Shown here in pieces: positions 1 to 12,900 of a stretch of 64,000 nt of DNA (positions within the stretch are counted from its first letter, which is position 1; every line of letters starts with the position of its first letter). The stretch comes from Undaria pinnatifida (lineage: Eukaryota > Sar > Phaeophyceae > Laminariales > Alariaceae). The notes beneath the pieces are model-generated. The model made no database searches, was not told where the DNA came from, and was given only the letters and a program-made list of their open reading frames with translations. The stretch is taken from assembly GCA_012845835.1 (NCBI GenBank), contig JABAKD010000005.1, forward strand, positions 3,829,655 to 3,893,654, given 5' to 3'. The position numbers were made by a program, and so were the translations under genes.

Positions 1-1
1 G

Positions 2-389
2 TGTTAAGGAATTAGTGGGGTATTAGTCCATTTGACCACTTGCAAAAGGTTAACCAATAGCTTACCCAAACTAAGCCTTATAACACCCCCCCCCCCCGAA
101 ACGGCGGGATAGCAGGTCGGCCGGATATTATACGGGCGAACCTGTCAATATATCCAAGCCGTTTCATTTCCTGGGGATACCAGGGAGAGTATTTTTCAAG
201 TTCGACACGGGGAAAGTCTGAAAAAGTTTATTATTGTGGATGGTGGGGATCGAACCCCCGACCCCCCAAAAAACCCATGGTCCTGCCGACGACGCCATTT
301 GTTAAGGAAATTAGTGGGGTATTAGTCCGTTTGACCACTTGCAAAAGGTTAAACCAATACGTAGCTTACCCAAATTAAGCCTTATAACA
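2..389 (-). mobile_element. TRIM-like miniature LTR retrotransposon
   Basis: Two direct repeats (2-85 and 300-389) are nearly identical. Read on the minus strand each begins TGTTATAAGG and ends CCTTAACA, the TG...CA form of LTRs. On the minus strand the upstream LTR (389-300) is followed after two bases by TGGCGTCGTCGGCAGGACC (297-279), placed and worded like a primer binding site (TGG complements a tRNA CCA end). The downstream LTR is preceded by eleven G (96-86), a purine tract. No coding capacity in the 214-bp interior. Its size fits terminal-repeat retrotransposons in miniature, which depend on another element for mobility. Only one base of left flank is available; it does not match the base predicted by a 4-6 bp duplication of the right flank, so the target duplication is untested. 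Confidence 0.72.
239..297 (-). promoter_or_regulatory. tRNA-like A and B boxes inside the TRIM
   Basis: On the minus strand TGGCGTCGTCGG (297-286) matches the pol III A-box pattern TRGCNNAGYNGG at all but one position, and GGTTCGATCCCC further on matches the B box with a partly paired T-arm around it. The 5' and 3' ends do not form an acceptor stem, so this is not an intact tRNA gene. The A-box match overlaps the proposed primer binding site. Confidence 0.4.
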
Positions 390-999
390 GTATCCTATAT
401 TTTTCTTGTTGTATGGGCTGCATAGTCGGCTCCAGGAAAAATTGCAGACGCCGCCGGCGTGGAGAGATGCACCCATAGGTAGTTTTGTTTTTCGTCGACG
501 CTTTCAATTGTGAACTCAGCTCATTAGATAACCCTAGTTACACTCAAACGGCGTTAAAGACAAGGTGTTGTATGTCAGCACTTTTTTCTTTGCCGGCTCA
601 ACTTGTGTAGTAGTACTGGGGCAATATGGACCTAGGGGCCGACCTCTGATATGCAGGGATGCCTCTGGCTCTGTAATGGTCGCTTCACACGAGGGCTGCT
701 TGGGTGTCACACCCCTGGTGGTGCTAGATGTTTGCTGTCCCCCTCGCACCTTGTGACAGAAGGGGGGGAGGAGCCGTTCGTTCAGGCAGGCGATAACGCC
801 TGCCAGCTATAAACGGGACAACTGCAAAAAACCATAACGCCCTAACGGGGTGGAGGGGATACCATACTATTCGCAATAGGGAATTATTTGACACGTCAGG
901 CAGAAAACGATCTAAATAATCTATTGATAGATCCTAAATACGTAGCTATGATAGATCGTGGTGCAGGATCTGTCTATTACTAGTACAGATCCAACCCAA

Positions 1000-2020
1000 G
1001 GAAACATGTGGCTACTATCTGTAGGTCATTTAGAGCACGGCTCTCACCCGGCAATATGATCTATAGGACACGTAGGTCAAATAGGGAAGGGATCTGTCTG
1101 ACCTGAAAGACACAGATCATATGGATCATTGATAGGGCTCTAATATTCCTGATGTGTGAACTGTTTGAACTCAACGATTCCATGAAGGGAAACATGTTGC
1201 TATTATCTGTAGGTCATTTAGGGCACGGCTCTCAGCCGACAACATGATCTATAGGACACGTAGATCAAATAGACAAGGGGTCTGTCAGACCTGAAAGACA
1301 CATATCACAGAATACATTTTCCTTCACAGCTGTCAGATTTTGTCCCCCTCAGAAACGGGTTTTATAGTTTCCGCGCACAGACTGACTAAAATCACCCTGT
1401 TGACCCTGATAGCTACATTGTAGTTGTAAGGGGAGTCGCCGACCTATATCCTTAATGAGGACACACAACTCGTAATGCGCGCGATCGGAGTATCACACAC
1501 AGCTTGCAAAGATGAGTTTCGACGAAATCTTCGATCTCACAGCTGGAGTGTATTTTCATTTTTTATAATATCATATAGATCATTGATTGATAGGGATCTG
1601 ATCTGCTCGACGTGTGAACTATTTGAACTCAATGACTCCATGAACGGAAACATGTTGCTATTATCTATAGGTCATTTAGAACACGGTTCTCACCCGGCAA
1701 CATGATCTATAGGACACACAGATCAACTACAGAAGGGATATGTCTGACCTGAAAGACACGGATCGCATAGATCATTGATAGGGATCTGATCTTACCGATG
1801 GGTGAACTATTTTGAACTCCACGACTCCATGAAAGGAAACATGTTGCTATTATCTGTACGTCATTTAGAGCACGGTTCTCAGCCAGCAACATTTTTCTAA
1901 GGACACATAGATCAAATAGAGAAGGGATCTGTCTGAACTGAAAGACACAGATCGTATAGATCATCAATAGGGATCTGATCTATCCGATGTGTGAACTGTT
2001 TGAACTCAACGACTCCATAG
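1000..2020 (+). repeat. Four tandem copies of a ~190-bp repeat
   Basis: The phrases GGAAACATGTTGCTATTATC, CATTTAGAGCACGGCTCTCA and GAACTGTTTGAACTCAACGA recur in the same order at about 1004, 1192, 1648 and 1836. The second copy is interrupted from about 1314 to 1567 by a separate dispersed element (LTADV cassette). Small open frames here are by-products of the repeat. Confidence 0.8.
1375..1568 (+). repeat. LTADV cassette, copy 1
   Basis: Contains CACAGCTTGCAAAGATGAGT followed by a frame reading roughly FDEIFDLTAGV, a diverged version of the sequence also found near 18433, 23340, 32870, 32950, 51385 and 56072. It sits inside the second 190-bp repeat. The upstream portion (CTGTTGACCCTGA, GACCTATATC) is shared with the 51.4-51.6 kb copy on the opposite strand. 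Confidence 0.55.
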
Positions 2021-2640
2021 GCGAGCAGTGGTTGCAGAAGTCGACTGAACTTTCTCCCTTGCGCTGCTGTTGTCACCGAGACACCGTTGTTTCGCCAACC
2101 AAGCTAGATCGACCCACGGTACACGCGATAAGGGTTTCTCAAATGCCAGAAAGAAGAGGGCAAAAACGAACGAAAAAAAAAGGAAAAAAGGAAACACTGC
2201 GCACGAAGTTTAACTTATTCTCTATCTATGGCATCGACCTTAATCCCCCCGCTGCGCCTTTGCTCCCATCCCACCCACCTTTCTCAGTTAAATGCTTCTC
2301 TGCCCTCTACTCTTGGAATCCTGAGCGGTAAATTTCTCAGCATCGATCTACGTATTCCACCCGCTGCCCTTGCTCCACCCTTCCTTCTCGTTACGTGTTC
2401 ACCCTTCCACACTTGAAAACCCTTAAACATGTCACGCGTCGGACAGATGATCTATCCCCACTTGATGATCAAGATGTTTCAGGAAGGTCTGTATACTCTA
2501 CAGTAGCTCATGGCACCGTGTGGGAGCCGTACGATCTGCAATAATCTATCGAATGTGTCCGACACGCAGGTTACGGTAGAGGTGCGCTGGCTATTTTTTC
2601 TTTCGCCTTCTGACTGTGGTGGCTTGAACAGCTCCATTCC
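2021..2640. other. No recognisable feature
   Basis: Moderately pyrimidine-rich unique sequence. The open frames are short, overlap on both strands and show no domain. Nothing supported. Confidence 0.5.
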
Positions 2641-2835
2641 TATAACCCCCAAAAACTGATCTTGAGCAAGAATGAAACTTTATCCGATGAACAAATCCGT
2701 GGCCCAGGTATATACGAAACAGCCATTTTGCCAAAACGAGAATGGCTTGCCGACGATATGGAGTTTAAATTAAGGAGCCTTGTCCTTCAGACAATGTTTT
2801 TGGCCAGAAAGGGGTGTGCCTTTCGATACCTCTAT
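2640..2835 (+). mobile_element. MITE-1 internal fragment
   Basis: Shows the order AAAAACTGATCTTGAGCAA, CCGATGAACAAATCC, GGAGCC and CAGACAATG...GGCCA typical of the MITE-1 interior. Both terminal repeats are lost. Confidence 0.5.
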
Positions 2836-2924
2836 CTAGGGTTGGATCTGTACTCTACAGATCCAGATCCTACATAACATCTCACAACGGCAAACACAGG
2901 ATCTATCTACGGTAGATGATCCGT

Positions 2925-3120
2925 ATGTATGGTCGATATGGTCTATGTGATCTGGATTATCTAGATGATCTAGATGATCTAGATAATCTGTACAATCTAT
3001 ATGGTGTAGATGATATAGATGATCTAAATGGTCTTGTAGATGATCTATAGGATGTAGATGATGTAGATGGTCTATATGATCTATATGTTGTAAATGATCT
3101 ATATGATTTCGATCGTGATT
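2925..3120 (+). repeat. GATCTA-rich degenerate minisatellite
   Basis: Irregular iteration of GATGATCTA and TATATGATC words, about 10-12 bp period. No coding potential. Confidence 0.7.
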
Positions 3121-3418
3121 TGTCCTAGGTGAGCAACAAAAAAACGACGGGAAAACAAAAGGAAAACCGACGGGAAAAAAAAGGAAACCTATGTGGGACG
3201 GTAGTCCAGCAGCACGTACATCTCTTCCTTTAAGATGGATGTTGTGGAGACACGCCGAGGTGGGCAGTATGCGTAACCGTACGCTCGAGAGTCAGCAACA
3301 AGGGAACACTTCAGAGTGCCCTCGAGGGGCCAGGATGGCCTTGAAGCATTATAGCGATAACGAGGCGGTACGATCTAGAGGAGATGGCCTGGTATCCACA
3401 CCAATTTATCTTGTACAT

Positions 3419-3560
3419 TTTTTTTTGTCCTCGAGCGGATGGGGAGAAATAAAGATTTTGAGCTAACCACAATTACACTTCCACGTATTTTCATACATGT
3501 CGTGTTAATTTAACTCAAGTGCGTGTTCGCAATCCAGCGCTAGGTGGCGTGCCCTTCAGT
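3419..3560 (-). mobile_element. SINE-S copy 1
   Basis: A T-run followed by CGGATGGGGA...AAATAAAG..GAGCTAACCACA..CACTTCCACGTATTTTCATA..GTGT..AATTTAACTCAA...TCGCAATCCAGCGCTAG is shared with copies at 15918 and 32685. Read on the minus strand the A-rich tail is at 3419. No target duplication is evident here. Confidence 0.6.
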
Positions 3561-3724
3561 TTCCCATGATAGCGACAAACGCGAGACTGTCCCTAACGGC
3601 GGGTCGCAAACAAAAAGAAGGAAAACGTGCTCTGTGCACAACAGTCGAACTGACCTCTTCCTTCTGTGCCCGCGCTTCGGTTTTGTCAAATTAACTTGTT
3701 TCGTGGTCAATTCGGCAGCTCATC

Positions 3725-3911
3725 ATGGCGCGCATTCGCCAGCTGTCGGAGATACCCTCCATGCCGAAACGCGGGCCCGACCAAGCGGAAACCACGGAAC
3801 TAGAGGCGGCCGTCCACCTGCCCCGCCCCGTGCCGGAGACGAGGAGGCTCTCCAACGTGTCTTCTCAGGGCAGCGTTAGCCACGGACCGTCTGACGAGTC
3901 CACTAGCTCTG
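3725..3911 (+). CDS. GAF gene exon 1 (start codon)
   Basis: The ATG at 3725 opens a Ser/Pro/Arg-rich 62-codon stretch (MARIRQLSEIPSMPKRG...) that ends at G|GTGAGA in phase 1. No TATA-like box is obvious upstream. Low-complexity composition fits a disordered N-terminus. Assignment to this gene rests on the phase match with exon 2. Confidence 0.55.
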
Positions 3912-6900
3912 GTGAGACGCGCGCTGTACGACAGAGATAGCGTTTTTTTGGCCACTTTTGGACGCGTGCCGCGATAACGGTGCACCGCTTTTTTTTCTGA
4001 GGTACTTCAATTTCGGAGCTTAAGACACCTCCTCCCCCAAAACTATTCTGGAGAGAAACTGAAACTGCTACTCGTACACCGGATGAAAAATCCCATGGCC
4101 TAGGTATTGAACGAGAATCATCATGCAAAAACTATCTAAGGGGGGCGTATTTTCCGACGATTTTGGGTTGAGAAGTCCCGTCATTCAGAAACGATTTATG
4201 CCGAAAATAAGGTATAACTTAACACCTCTATCGTAGCACGAGTCTGTTTTTTTTTTTGGTTCTTAAGAAAGGCCCAAAACGTTGTCGAAACTACCATTCT
4301 TTTTGTTTTGCTCTGTACCTGGTATGATGTTTTTTTTCTTCTATTCCTCGGCCATGGTTCTGTTTCTCGGGTTGAACACTCGGAGTTTGGACTGAAGGAG
4401 ACGTTTTGCGGTTGCCCATAAAAGACCTAGTACTTGCAGCCTGCCCGATGAGCCGTATAGTTCTGTAATCTGCGGACACAAGATTCATGATTCACGTATG
4501 ATATGTACGAGCGTTATAGGATATATGGTATTGGGAAATGAGTGTTTTCTATTGGATGGTGGTGTGTTGTCAGAATGTCAAGCCACCCCGCTGGAAACAT
4601 GCCTTCTATGGTATGTTTAGTTCAGGGTTGATTCCGATGGGGTACACCCTTTATATCTGTCTTGTTTTCTGTCTTGTTTTGGTCCAGTTTTGCCCCTGAT
4701 TTGTGGGCGGCTTCTGGCCGATCTTGACTCATTACATGCGGAGACGACAATAATAATATACATCATTTTCGCCTTTTTTACGACTGCTTCCGAGGGCCCA
4801 TCGACGGCTCCCACCTCGACATGATCCATCACAAGATGACCTAGGCAACCCCGTGTACGACGTACTCCACGCTAGCGTTTGGGAATGTAGAATTGACTAT
4901 TTGCTCGTATCAATGTCCGAGAACCAAACTCGGGTCTGCGTTGATACTTATTGTTATACTATTTTTTATTTTGACTGGGGCATGTTGAAAACGGGAGTAT
5001 CTATATTACCACCAGAATTTTGCTTGATCGAAGGTTTGGAAGCATATTGATTTGGGGGAACAGTATTGGTGTTTTCGATTAGTGGAAGACGAAATTCGGT
5101 ACCTGGTATTTTTATGTTGATGTCAGCATTGAATTTGCTTGATCGAAAGCTTGGGAGTATGATAATTTGAGGTAAAATATAGGTGGTTTCGTGGAAATCT
5201 TAGGCTTGATTTATTGAACCACAATCGAGAGATTTTCTTTCTGGTCTTACACGGGCTAATCCTACTGCACTCTTGATCGCCCATATTCTTATCAGCGATT
5301 TCCGTTACGATTACCGCGGTTCCATTTCGCTAGCTACGGCGTTGGATATCAATATTCATGTTTTTGGAGCAGAGGCAGTATTGTTTTGGAATTGAAATAG
5401 GATACTGGAGGCATGTACCTTGTTTTGAATAGGCAAGTTTCGGGTGGTGCGCTTTGGATGGACGATATCATGACGTGCACACAGGCAGGGGGAATGTTGG
5501 TTTATGTGTTGGTTTATGCCTGCGCACAAGTTTGATGTATGATGTGTATGACTGCATAGAGTCTACGGAGATGGTAGAGTAGAACTATTGATATGATTGG
5601 CGGTCCCAATCTTCGATATGTTCGAGTTGAGCCCCCTTTGGCGCAGTGTACTAGTGCTACTGTTGTTACTCAGTCTACTTTTTTGTTTTTTTCGGGTGTG
5701 CATGTTCAGAGTGGCCTCCGGAACTCCGGTACTATAATATATTTTCTATCTTATTATCTTCTCCTCCGCGTCATGGTCCCTCGTCGGGTACCAAGGGCTA
5801 TCTCCCCGTTAGCCACCCTACGCCGGGCATACAGATTGTCGATTAGCCCCCCCCCCAAGAAAAAAGGGTTCTTTAACGAAACCGCGCCGGTTTCGAAAGC
5901 CAGTTCCCGGCCGTATCTCCGGAAACACGATGCCCCTTGCCACCCCGACGTCATGGTTCGATAGTCCTTCGCAAAGCAAGAAAATAAGTCAAGATATGCT
6001 TTTCACGGCATCTTTCCTCGCATCGAGCAGCCATGAAACATTCGTAAAGCATAATCGCTGTTTTTCTTCGGGGGGGGGGGGCTAATCATTCGTTGCCTGC
6101 CTTAGGAATTTGACCATTGACCAATCATGCCTTTCGAGACAGAGCACCGTTCCTAGTCTTAATAGAGACACCTCCAGCATTTGGGCGTTCATTACGCTTG
6201 TTCCATATACTACCTAGAAACTGTTTTTTATCCTATCCCCGTCCTGTCTCGCCGTCTATGGCCGCCACCTATCTCCTAGGATAGCCGGTTTCGGGGGGGG
6301 GAAGGTGTACTCGCTATTCATGCATGGCCGTATTCGTATGACCATTTTCTTCTAGGATAGTTGGTTTGGAGGGGGGGGGGGGGGTACTCGCTATTCATGC
6401 ATGGGTGAGCAAAACTGAGCTCACCCTCAAGTCAAGAACCTTGCAAGCAAAAAAAAAAAGTGTACCCCTCCAGTAGTAGCTTGTGTCCCCTTCCCCCCGT
6501 AATACAACCCCCCTCCCCTCCCTTCCCTCCCCTTCCTTCCCTCGCCTCACTCCCACTCACGGTACCGTCCGTTCAAAAATTACTGCTTCCGATCATGACG
6601 CGTGCGACGATGTATAGAGGTATACCTTTTTTAGGCGTTAATGGTTTCTGAATTATGACGGGGCTCCTCAACCCAAAAATGGTCTGAAATAGGCCATTTC
6701 CCCCCCCCCCCCGTGATTCTCGTCGTGTTCCTAGGCTATGGGATTTTGCGTCCGGTAGCAGTGTTCTTTTTCTCCGAATCACGTTTTGGGTCAAGAGGAT
6801 CATGTCTTAAGCTCCCGAATTGAGGAACCTCGAAAGAAAAAAAAGTGGTGCACCTCTATTATCGTAGCACGCGTCGAAAACGAAAAAATAAAACAATTAA

Positions 6901-9900
6901 AAAAGCAAATACTCCGGAGTATATGTTTTTTTTTCTGACGATTTTGGGTGAAGGAGCCCCGCTGTGTTCAGAACCCGTTCCACCAGCCAAAAAAAGCGCT
7001 CCTCCCGTCTCTGTCGCAGCTGGCGTGGCAAGTCGAAGCCACTCTGGTATTTAATGAAGATTTCGAAGCCGAGGGGGCGGAGCGGAGCTCCAGAGGCTTC
7101 AAGTAGTCCTCTTCCTAATTGGGTCGCACACAGCAGCAGTAGGACGTCGAACGGAGCTCCCGAGGCTTGAAGTAGTCCTCGTCCCCATAGGGTCGTACGT
7201 GCAAACAGCAGTAAAACACCGACGAAAAATTTGAGGGTTCCGCTATAGTATATATAGACTATATATATTATGTTCCCTCCCGAAAATGACATGTGTATGT
7301 ATGTGTGTCTGTCGCCGAGCGAAATTGCGCTTTGCCCGACGCTAACTGAACGGATCGCGATGCGCCCGGAGTCGGATGAACGGGCAAGACAAGGGAGGAG
7401 AAGACGCTCTCGCCGGTTTCGCGAAAATAGTGGTCGAGAGTTTGTCGAGGGAGCTTGACTTTGAGTGGAAATGGCCTCCTGGGATCGACTTGGCCTAAAG
7501 CAGCTATGGAATATTATGAGGAAGTGATTTCCATCGTACACACGCGGACCCAAAAATTCCTCGTTGCTTCCACGCGTCTAGCAACCGATTGTTGCCACGC
7601 GCCCCCCCCCGCCTCCTTCTCTTATACCGTACCGCACTTGTGTTTTCGGGCCTTTTTTCCGAACTAGCCGTGGTCGCGAAAAGCGTCGTCTCTTCCGCCC
7701 CCCGGTGCGGTGTTTGCCTTCACGTTTGTAGAGGGTCCATTCAGCATTCCCACTGCTTGTCGAGTTTCGTCAAATTCCGCACACACACACGCTCTCACGC
7801 TGTTCGGCGACGGAAGAAGACTCACAAAAAGTCCTGTGCACGTAGACGTCTTGTATAGGAGTCATCCCTCTGCAGTGCGGTGGGTGTTGCGTTTTTAGAA
7901 GAGTCATCCCTCTATAGTGCGGTGGGTGTTGCGCTTTTAGAGGACTCATCCCTCTGTAGTGCGGTGGGTGTTGCGTTTTTAGAAGGGTCATCCCTCTGCA
8001 GTGCGGTGGGTGTTGGCGCTCTTAGAGGAGTCATCCCTATATAGTGCGGTGGGTGTTGAAGCTGCTCAAGCAGTGTGGAACTATCGGTTACAACGATAAG
8101 CTTACGAGTGTATTTCGTTTTTAAGACTAGCGCGTAGAAATGTTGGTCTGTTTGCACGAACGAAGAACGCCTTCGAAGTCGTGTTTCGGGTGACATTTTG
8201 ACAGAAATTTCTTAGAATATGCTGTGCCCCTGGTGTGATTTGTCTCAGAGCGCAGCCGAAGTTCGAAGCACCAGCACCAGCGCCAAAAAAAAACGAGCGG
8301 AGACGACGGTAGGTTACCGCTGATGGCCCAAGGTCAAACCCTCTATGTTTGCCGCGTTGCGCCTGAATGCACAGCTGTCGAGAGCACCGTCACCAAGGAA
8401 CGCGACCGTCGGCGGTCGGTAATGCGCGCAAAGGCGGTGAGGGGAGGCCGGCGGGGAAGCATGGCGATAGACAAGACCTGGGAAGCCATCAACAGGGTGA
8501 GGTTACGTAAACCGAAGACACACGCTACGGACGGGTGCTACGATAATAGAGGTGCACCACTTTTCTTTTTCTGAGATTCCCTCAATTTGGGGGCTTAAAA
8601 CATGTCATTCTTGATCAAAAACTGATTTTGGAGAAAAATAAAACGGCTATTTGTATACATGCCGGATGAAAAATACCATAGCCTAGGTGTACAACGAGAA
8701 TCATGCAAAAAAAAAGGCCTATTATTTTTTTTTTTCCCGACGATAGTATTAGTATAGTATTAATATATTATGGTATTAGTAGGTTAAGGAGCCCCTGTTA
8801 TAGAGTATCAGTATAGCTGGCAATAGATTCGGTAGGATAGTCCGCAGAGTTATGGTCTATTGGCCACAAGAAGGTTCTCTTAAACGGAATATTCTGAGTG
8901 AAGCGGATAACCCGTAGAATCTAGCTAGTTTGTACCACAAGAGCGTTCTCGGAAATGGAACGTTCCTCCTCTGGACAAGATAGATAGAAGTAAGCGCGTT
9001 AAGCGCTCATGGGAACATTAGGACATCCAGGAGAACGTTCCTTGTACGTTCCATAGGAAAAGGTCCGGAACAGAGCACAGTAGCAATGCTGGGGTGAAGC
9101 GAACTCTGTGAGCTTCACCCCACCCCCGTGCTCTCACTACCTGCTCTACCAGCTGTACCTGCTATACTTGCTCTACCCAGCCCTATCGTGGCTAGGCCTG
9201 TGTTGTCTGTCTTTTAGAGTCCAATGAAGAGGAAATAATGTATAAGTTTTTGAGTCTATCCAGCGAGCCATGAGGAGAGACCAAACAAGGGCACCGGAAC
9301 CCATGAGGAGCACGCTTCCCAACACCGACCAACCACGCATCCCCCACTCGGAGTACCACCACACCCCGTCATTCAGAAACGATTTACGCCAACAAAAGGT
9401 ATACCTCTAGCGTAGCACGCGTCTACGGTAGGGGTTCACCATGTGACTGATTCTTACCACGATAGCCCTCCCCCAAAACCAGCGGCTTTTTTTCTTCTTT
9501 AACGAACGTTTCATGGCTGCTCGACACGAGGAAGGATACTCTTGAGAGAAAAAGTATCCATATATTTTCTCTTGTGTTGCAAAGGTCTATCGATCGATGA
9601 CGTCGGGGAGGGTGTCGAGGGACATCGTATTTCGGGAGATTACGACCGGGAGAGCGCTGGTTTTGAAACCGGCGATTTCGTTAAAGAAAAGTTGGGAGAG
9701 CTACCGTGGAAACGACTCATCGTTTTTTTCCAACACTGCTCCTCACCTGAGCAGGTCTACTGCTGTAATATCACCCCAGAAACTAACTTGTTTTTTGTAC
9801 GCTGAAAGCGCAAAATCTGATAAAACAAACTCGTGGCCCGAGATGTGCAAAAACAATCATTTTGCAAAAAAAAAACGCTTTTATTTTTTTTATTTTTTCG

Positions 9901-12900
9901 AACATTTTTCGACGATTTTGGGTTAAGGAGCTTCATCAACCATAATATTACTTTACTGCCAAAGAGTGTCACCTTCATCGTAGCACACGTCCGAACAGGA
10001 ACCGACGTCACAGGGGTAGAGGTTAAGTTTACAACAAAAACCCTGTTTGGTAGAGCTGTGAGTCAGCACGATCTCAAGTCGCCAACTCGTTATTAGTAGG
10101 ACTAATATCTAGTCATTTCCCGAAGGTACCGACTATCCGACTTATTGTTCGATTTCCATGCTCGTAGGAAAGATTTAATAAAAAGTGGGATGCATTTGAT
10201 CCTTTATGGGCGGGCACCTCCCCACCCCCGCCGGGGATAGCCAAGTTGGTTCGTTTCGTTGGCCTGACTTAAGTCGGCAAGTCGGCCGGCCGGCCATCAG
10301 CTGCCTTCGCCAGCCGGCTTGCCGACTAAAAGTCAGTTAGTCGGCTAACAGCAGCGTGCCGATTAGTTGTTAGTCGTGTACTCCTGGCGACTCACAGCTC
10401 TACCGTTTGGGATTTTTGAGGGGAAAAAAATATGATGCTAGGAGGTAATCACTTCTGGGACTCTAGAGAGGGGCTATACATACCTACCGGTACCTTTTGA
10501 GGGGGGGGGGGGGGCACTCATTTGTTGCTTGCCATAGTCATTCGACCATTGACTACGCAACCCTTTCGAGACGGAGCACCGTTCCTACTCATAATGGAGA
10601 CACCTCCAACATTTGGGCCCTCATTTTACCCTTTTCCATATACCAGGGTATCACATAAGAACTGTTTGCTTGTCCTATCCAGGGGGGGTGGGGGGGTGCC
10701 CAGTTTGTGCATGGCCGTAGTTGTGTGACCGTAGACCCTCGCATCCCTATTATGCCCGGGGCGGAGCACGTCGGGTTTTCACGAACTGGGCAGGCATTGC
10801 TTGCACCAAGCGCGAAGCGCCGTGAGGTATTCGGCTAGTCGCATGAAGGGTGAATGAACTGCATCCTTCCAAGAACCGCTCGCAATACGGACTTCGGCAC
10901 CTTGTGCCTACTTTGTTGCCTGTAGATGACAGCGCCAATGAGTTATACTTTGTTTTCTGGTGTGGCGACTCCAGAGACAGCAATGGGCATTACTATGTAA
11001 CTGCCTCGTGGGTGCCTTGCCATATTCACACTTCGTGATGTGATCATTCCCCTTGTGCGGAGATAGGGTTCTCCACCCCGCACAGCATGATCTAACTCGA
11101 TATCCATCATGGTTGACCGCCAAAAACAAAACAAAAAACAAACTCTCCGTGTGTGGGGGGAGGGGGGGCTTTTGAGGGAAAACAACAAAAAAAAAAGGCG
11201 GCGGCTCTTGGAAAGAACCTCGTCGTCGAGACCTTTTTCCACCAACGCATCGCTTGGCACACAAACACCCTCCCTGCGGTCGGGAAAAAATCGCGGAGGG
11301 GGGGGGTGCTGTATGCTATTTTGCTTTATTTATTTTTTTACCCACGGCACGGTGGAGAGTTCATCGATTTTTTCTTTCGCTACTAATAACCAATCGGCAA
11401 GTGCCGTAAGCAACTAACCAGGTGACTTTAGTCAACAAGTCGGCTGGCGAAACCAGCTGACGGCCAGCCGGCCTGCCGACTTAAGTCGGGCGAGCGAGGC
11501 GAGCCGAGTTGCCTCCCGCCGGCAGAACGAGGGCCCGCCAGAAAAAGACAAATGCGCATCCCGCGCTAACCCCTTCAGGACTGCAGTCCCAATTTGGGGA
11601 CAAATCACTTGAAAATAGAGTCATATGTAGGTTTCCGTACACTGCAGTACTAAAAGGGGTTTAAGCACTCCTTCCTGCAATTATGGACAATATGATAAGA
11701 TCAAGGGGCTGTTACAGACACAGGCCACCCTTTGCAGGTTTCTCTACTAGGCAGGTTCCACGTTGGTCACCCGCTTGTACTAGATAAGCTCTTGTATTGG
11801 CTCCACACACGCCACGGACGAACTGAATAGCGTTCAATTCCGCCAAGACAAAAGCATCATCCCCTTTTCCCTATACACATGCCTTCAAAGACGTGTGAAA
11901 CCCTTTTATTTCCAGCCGTATCCCATATATTACGCCTTGTTAAGCTCCCAGGGGAATACCATGACACTAGCCCACCCTGATGAGCCGTGTATGCAGAAAT
12001 ATGGAAGATTCGGCGAAGCACCGGTTCCACGATCTAGAACATGACTCGAAGATGTGGCTCTTCACAACATCCTCCCACACCTCTACTCTGCGAGGCTACG
12101 AAGCCTCAGGGAAAATGCTACAGCAGAAAACCTCAAACGAAGAACGGAAGACGGGAAGAAGGGTACAGAACACTCTAGCGAATGGCGGGATCGACGAGCG
12201 CGAGAGCTATCACTTCTGCAGATTAGCGAGGGAAACGGGGGCAGAGAAAAGGGAAATCGGGAACTATGCAAAAAAATAGAAACAATAACAAAATGCGAAA
12301 GCGCTGGGGTCGAAGGCGGAAGAGTCAAAAATCTCGCGAGCAAAACCCCAAGCAGTCGCGAAAGACGCACCAGAACGCGCTATGTACGAAACCCAACTCG
12401 CGCGCGCGGAATGAACACCGTGCCCCGCCCTGCGGGGGCGACGTCAAAACCGGGCGGAGAATTACCCGGAAAATCCCCCAAGGAAAGCTGAATCGAAAAC
12501 CCCAGAACAAAAACGAATGTCCCCCGAAGGAGCAAACTTCAAAACCGGGAAAATCGGATCAAAATACTCGAGGGCAGCAGTTGTGGCCTGAACGTCAACT
12601 AGCCACGTCCGCGCCTCGAGATTCATCTACGTCACTTTGTATCCCACGTGCAACTGATCTACCCCGACGGAGTTGTTGGAGGCACCAGGAACCTTGAACA
12701 CGCCTCCTGTCGGAGTCGTGCGGTGAGCCGGAGAGAGCGGATGCTTTGATCGGTCCCGGGTCGTCTAGGAAACGTACCAAGTACGAGTTCCCCGTCGATG
12801 GATGTGCGAGCGCTGATCTTCCCAAGCCACCACAAGCCGTCATCGGCTTTGTACCAAGAATTGGCCCCATTGGGGAGCACCGTGGTGCTGTAGTGCTGTA

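Noticed and set aside
239-297. Intact tRNA gene on the minus strand
   Set aside because: A- and B-box-like sequences exist, but no acceptor stem or convincing anticodon arm forms, and the A-box match coincides with the expected primer binding site.
6897-7553. 218-codon minus-strand ORF
   Set aside because: Contains MITE-1 debris and AT-rich repeats translated in sequence; composition is not protein-like.
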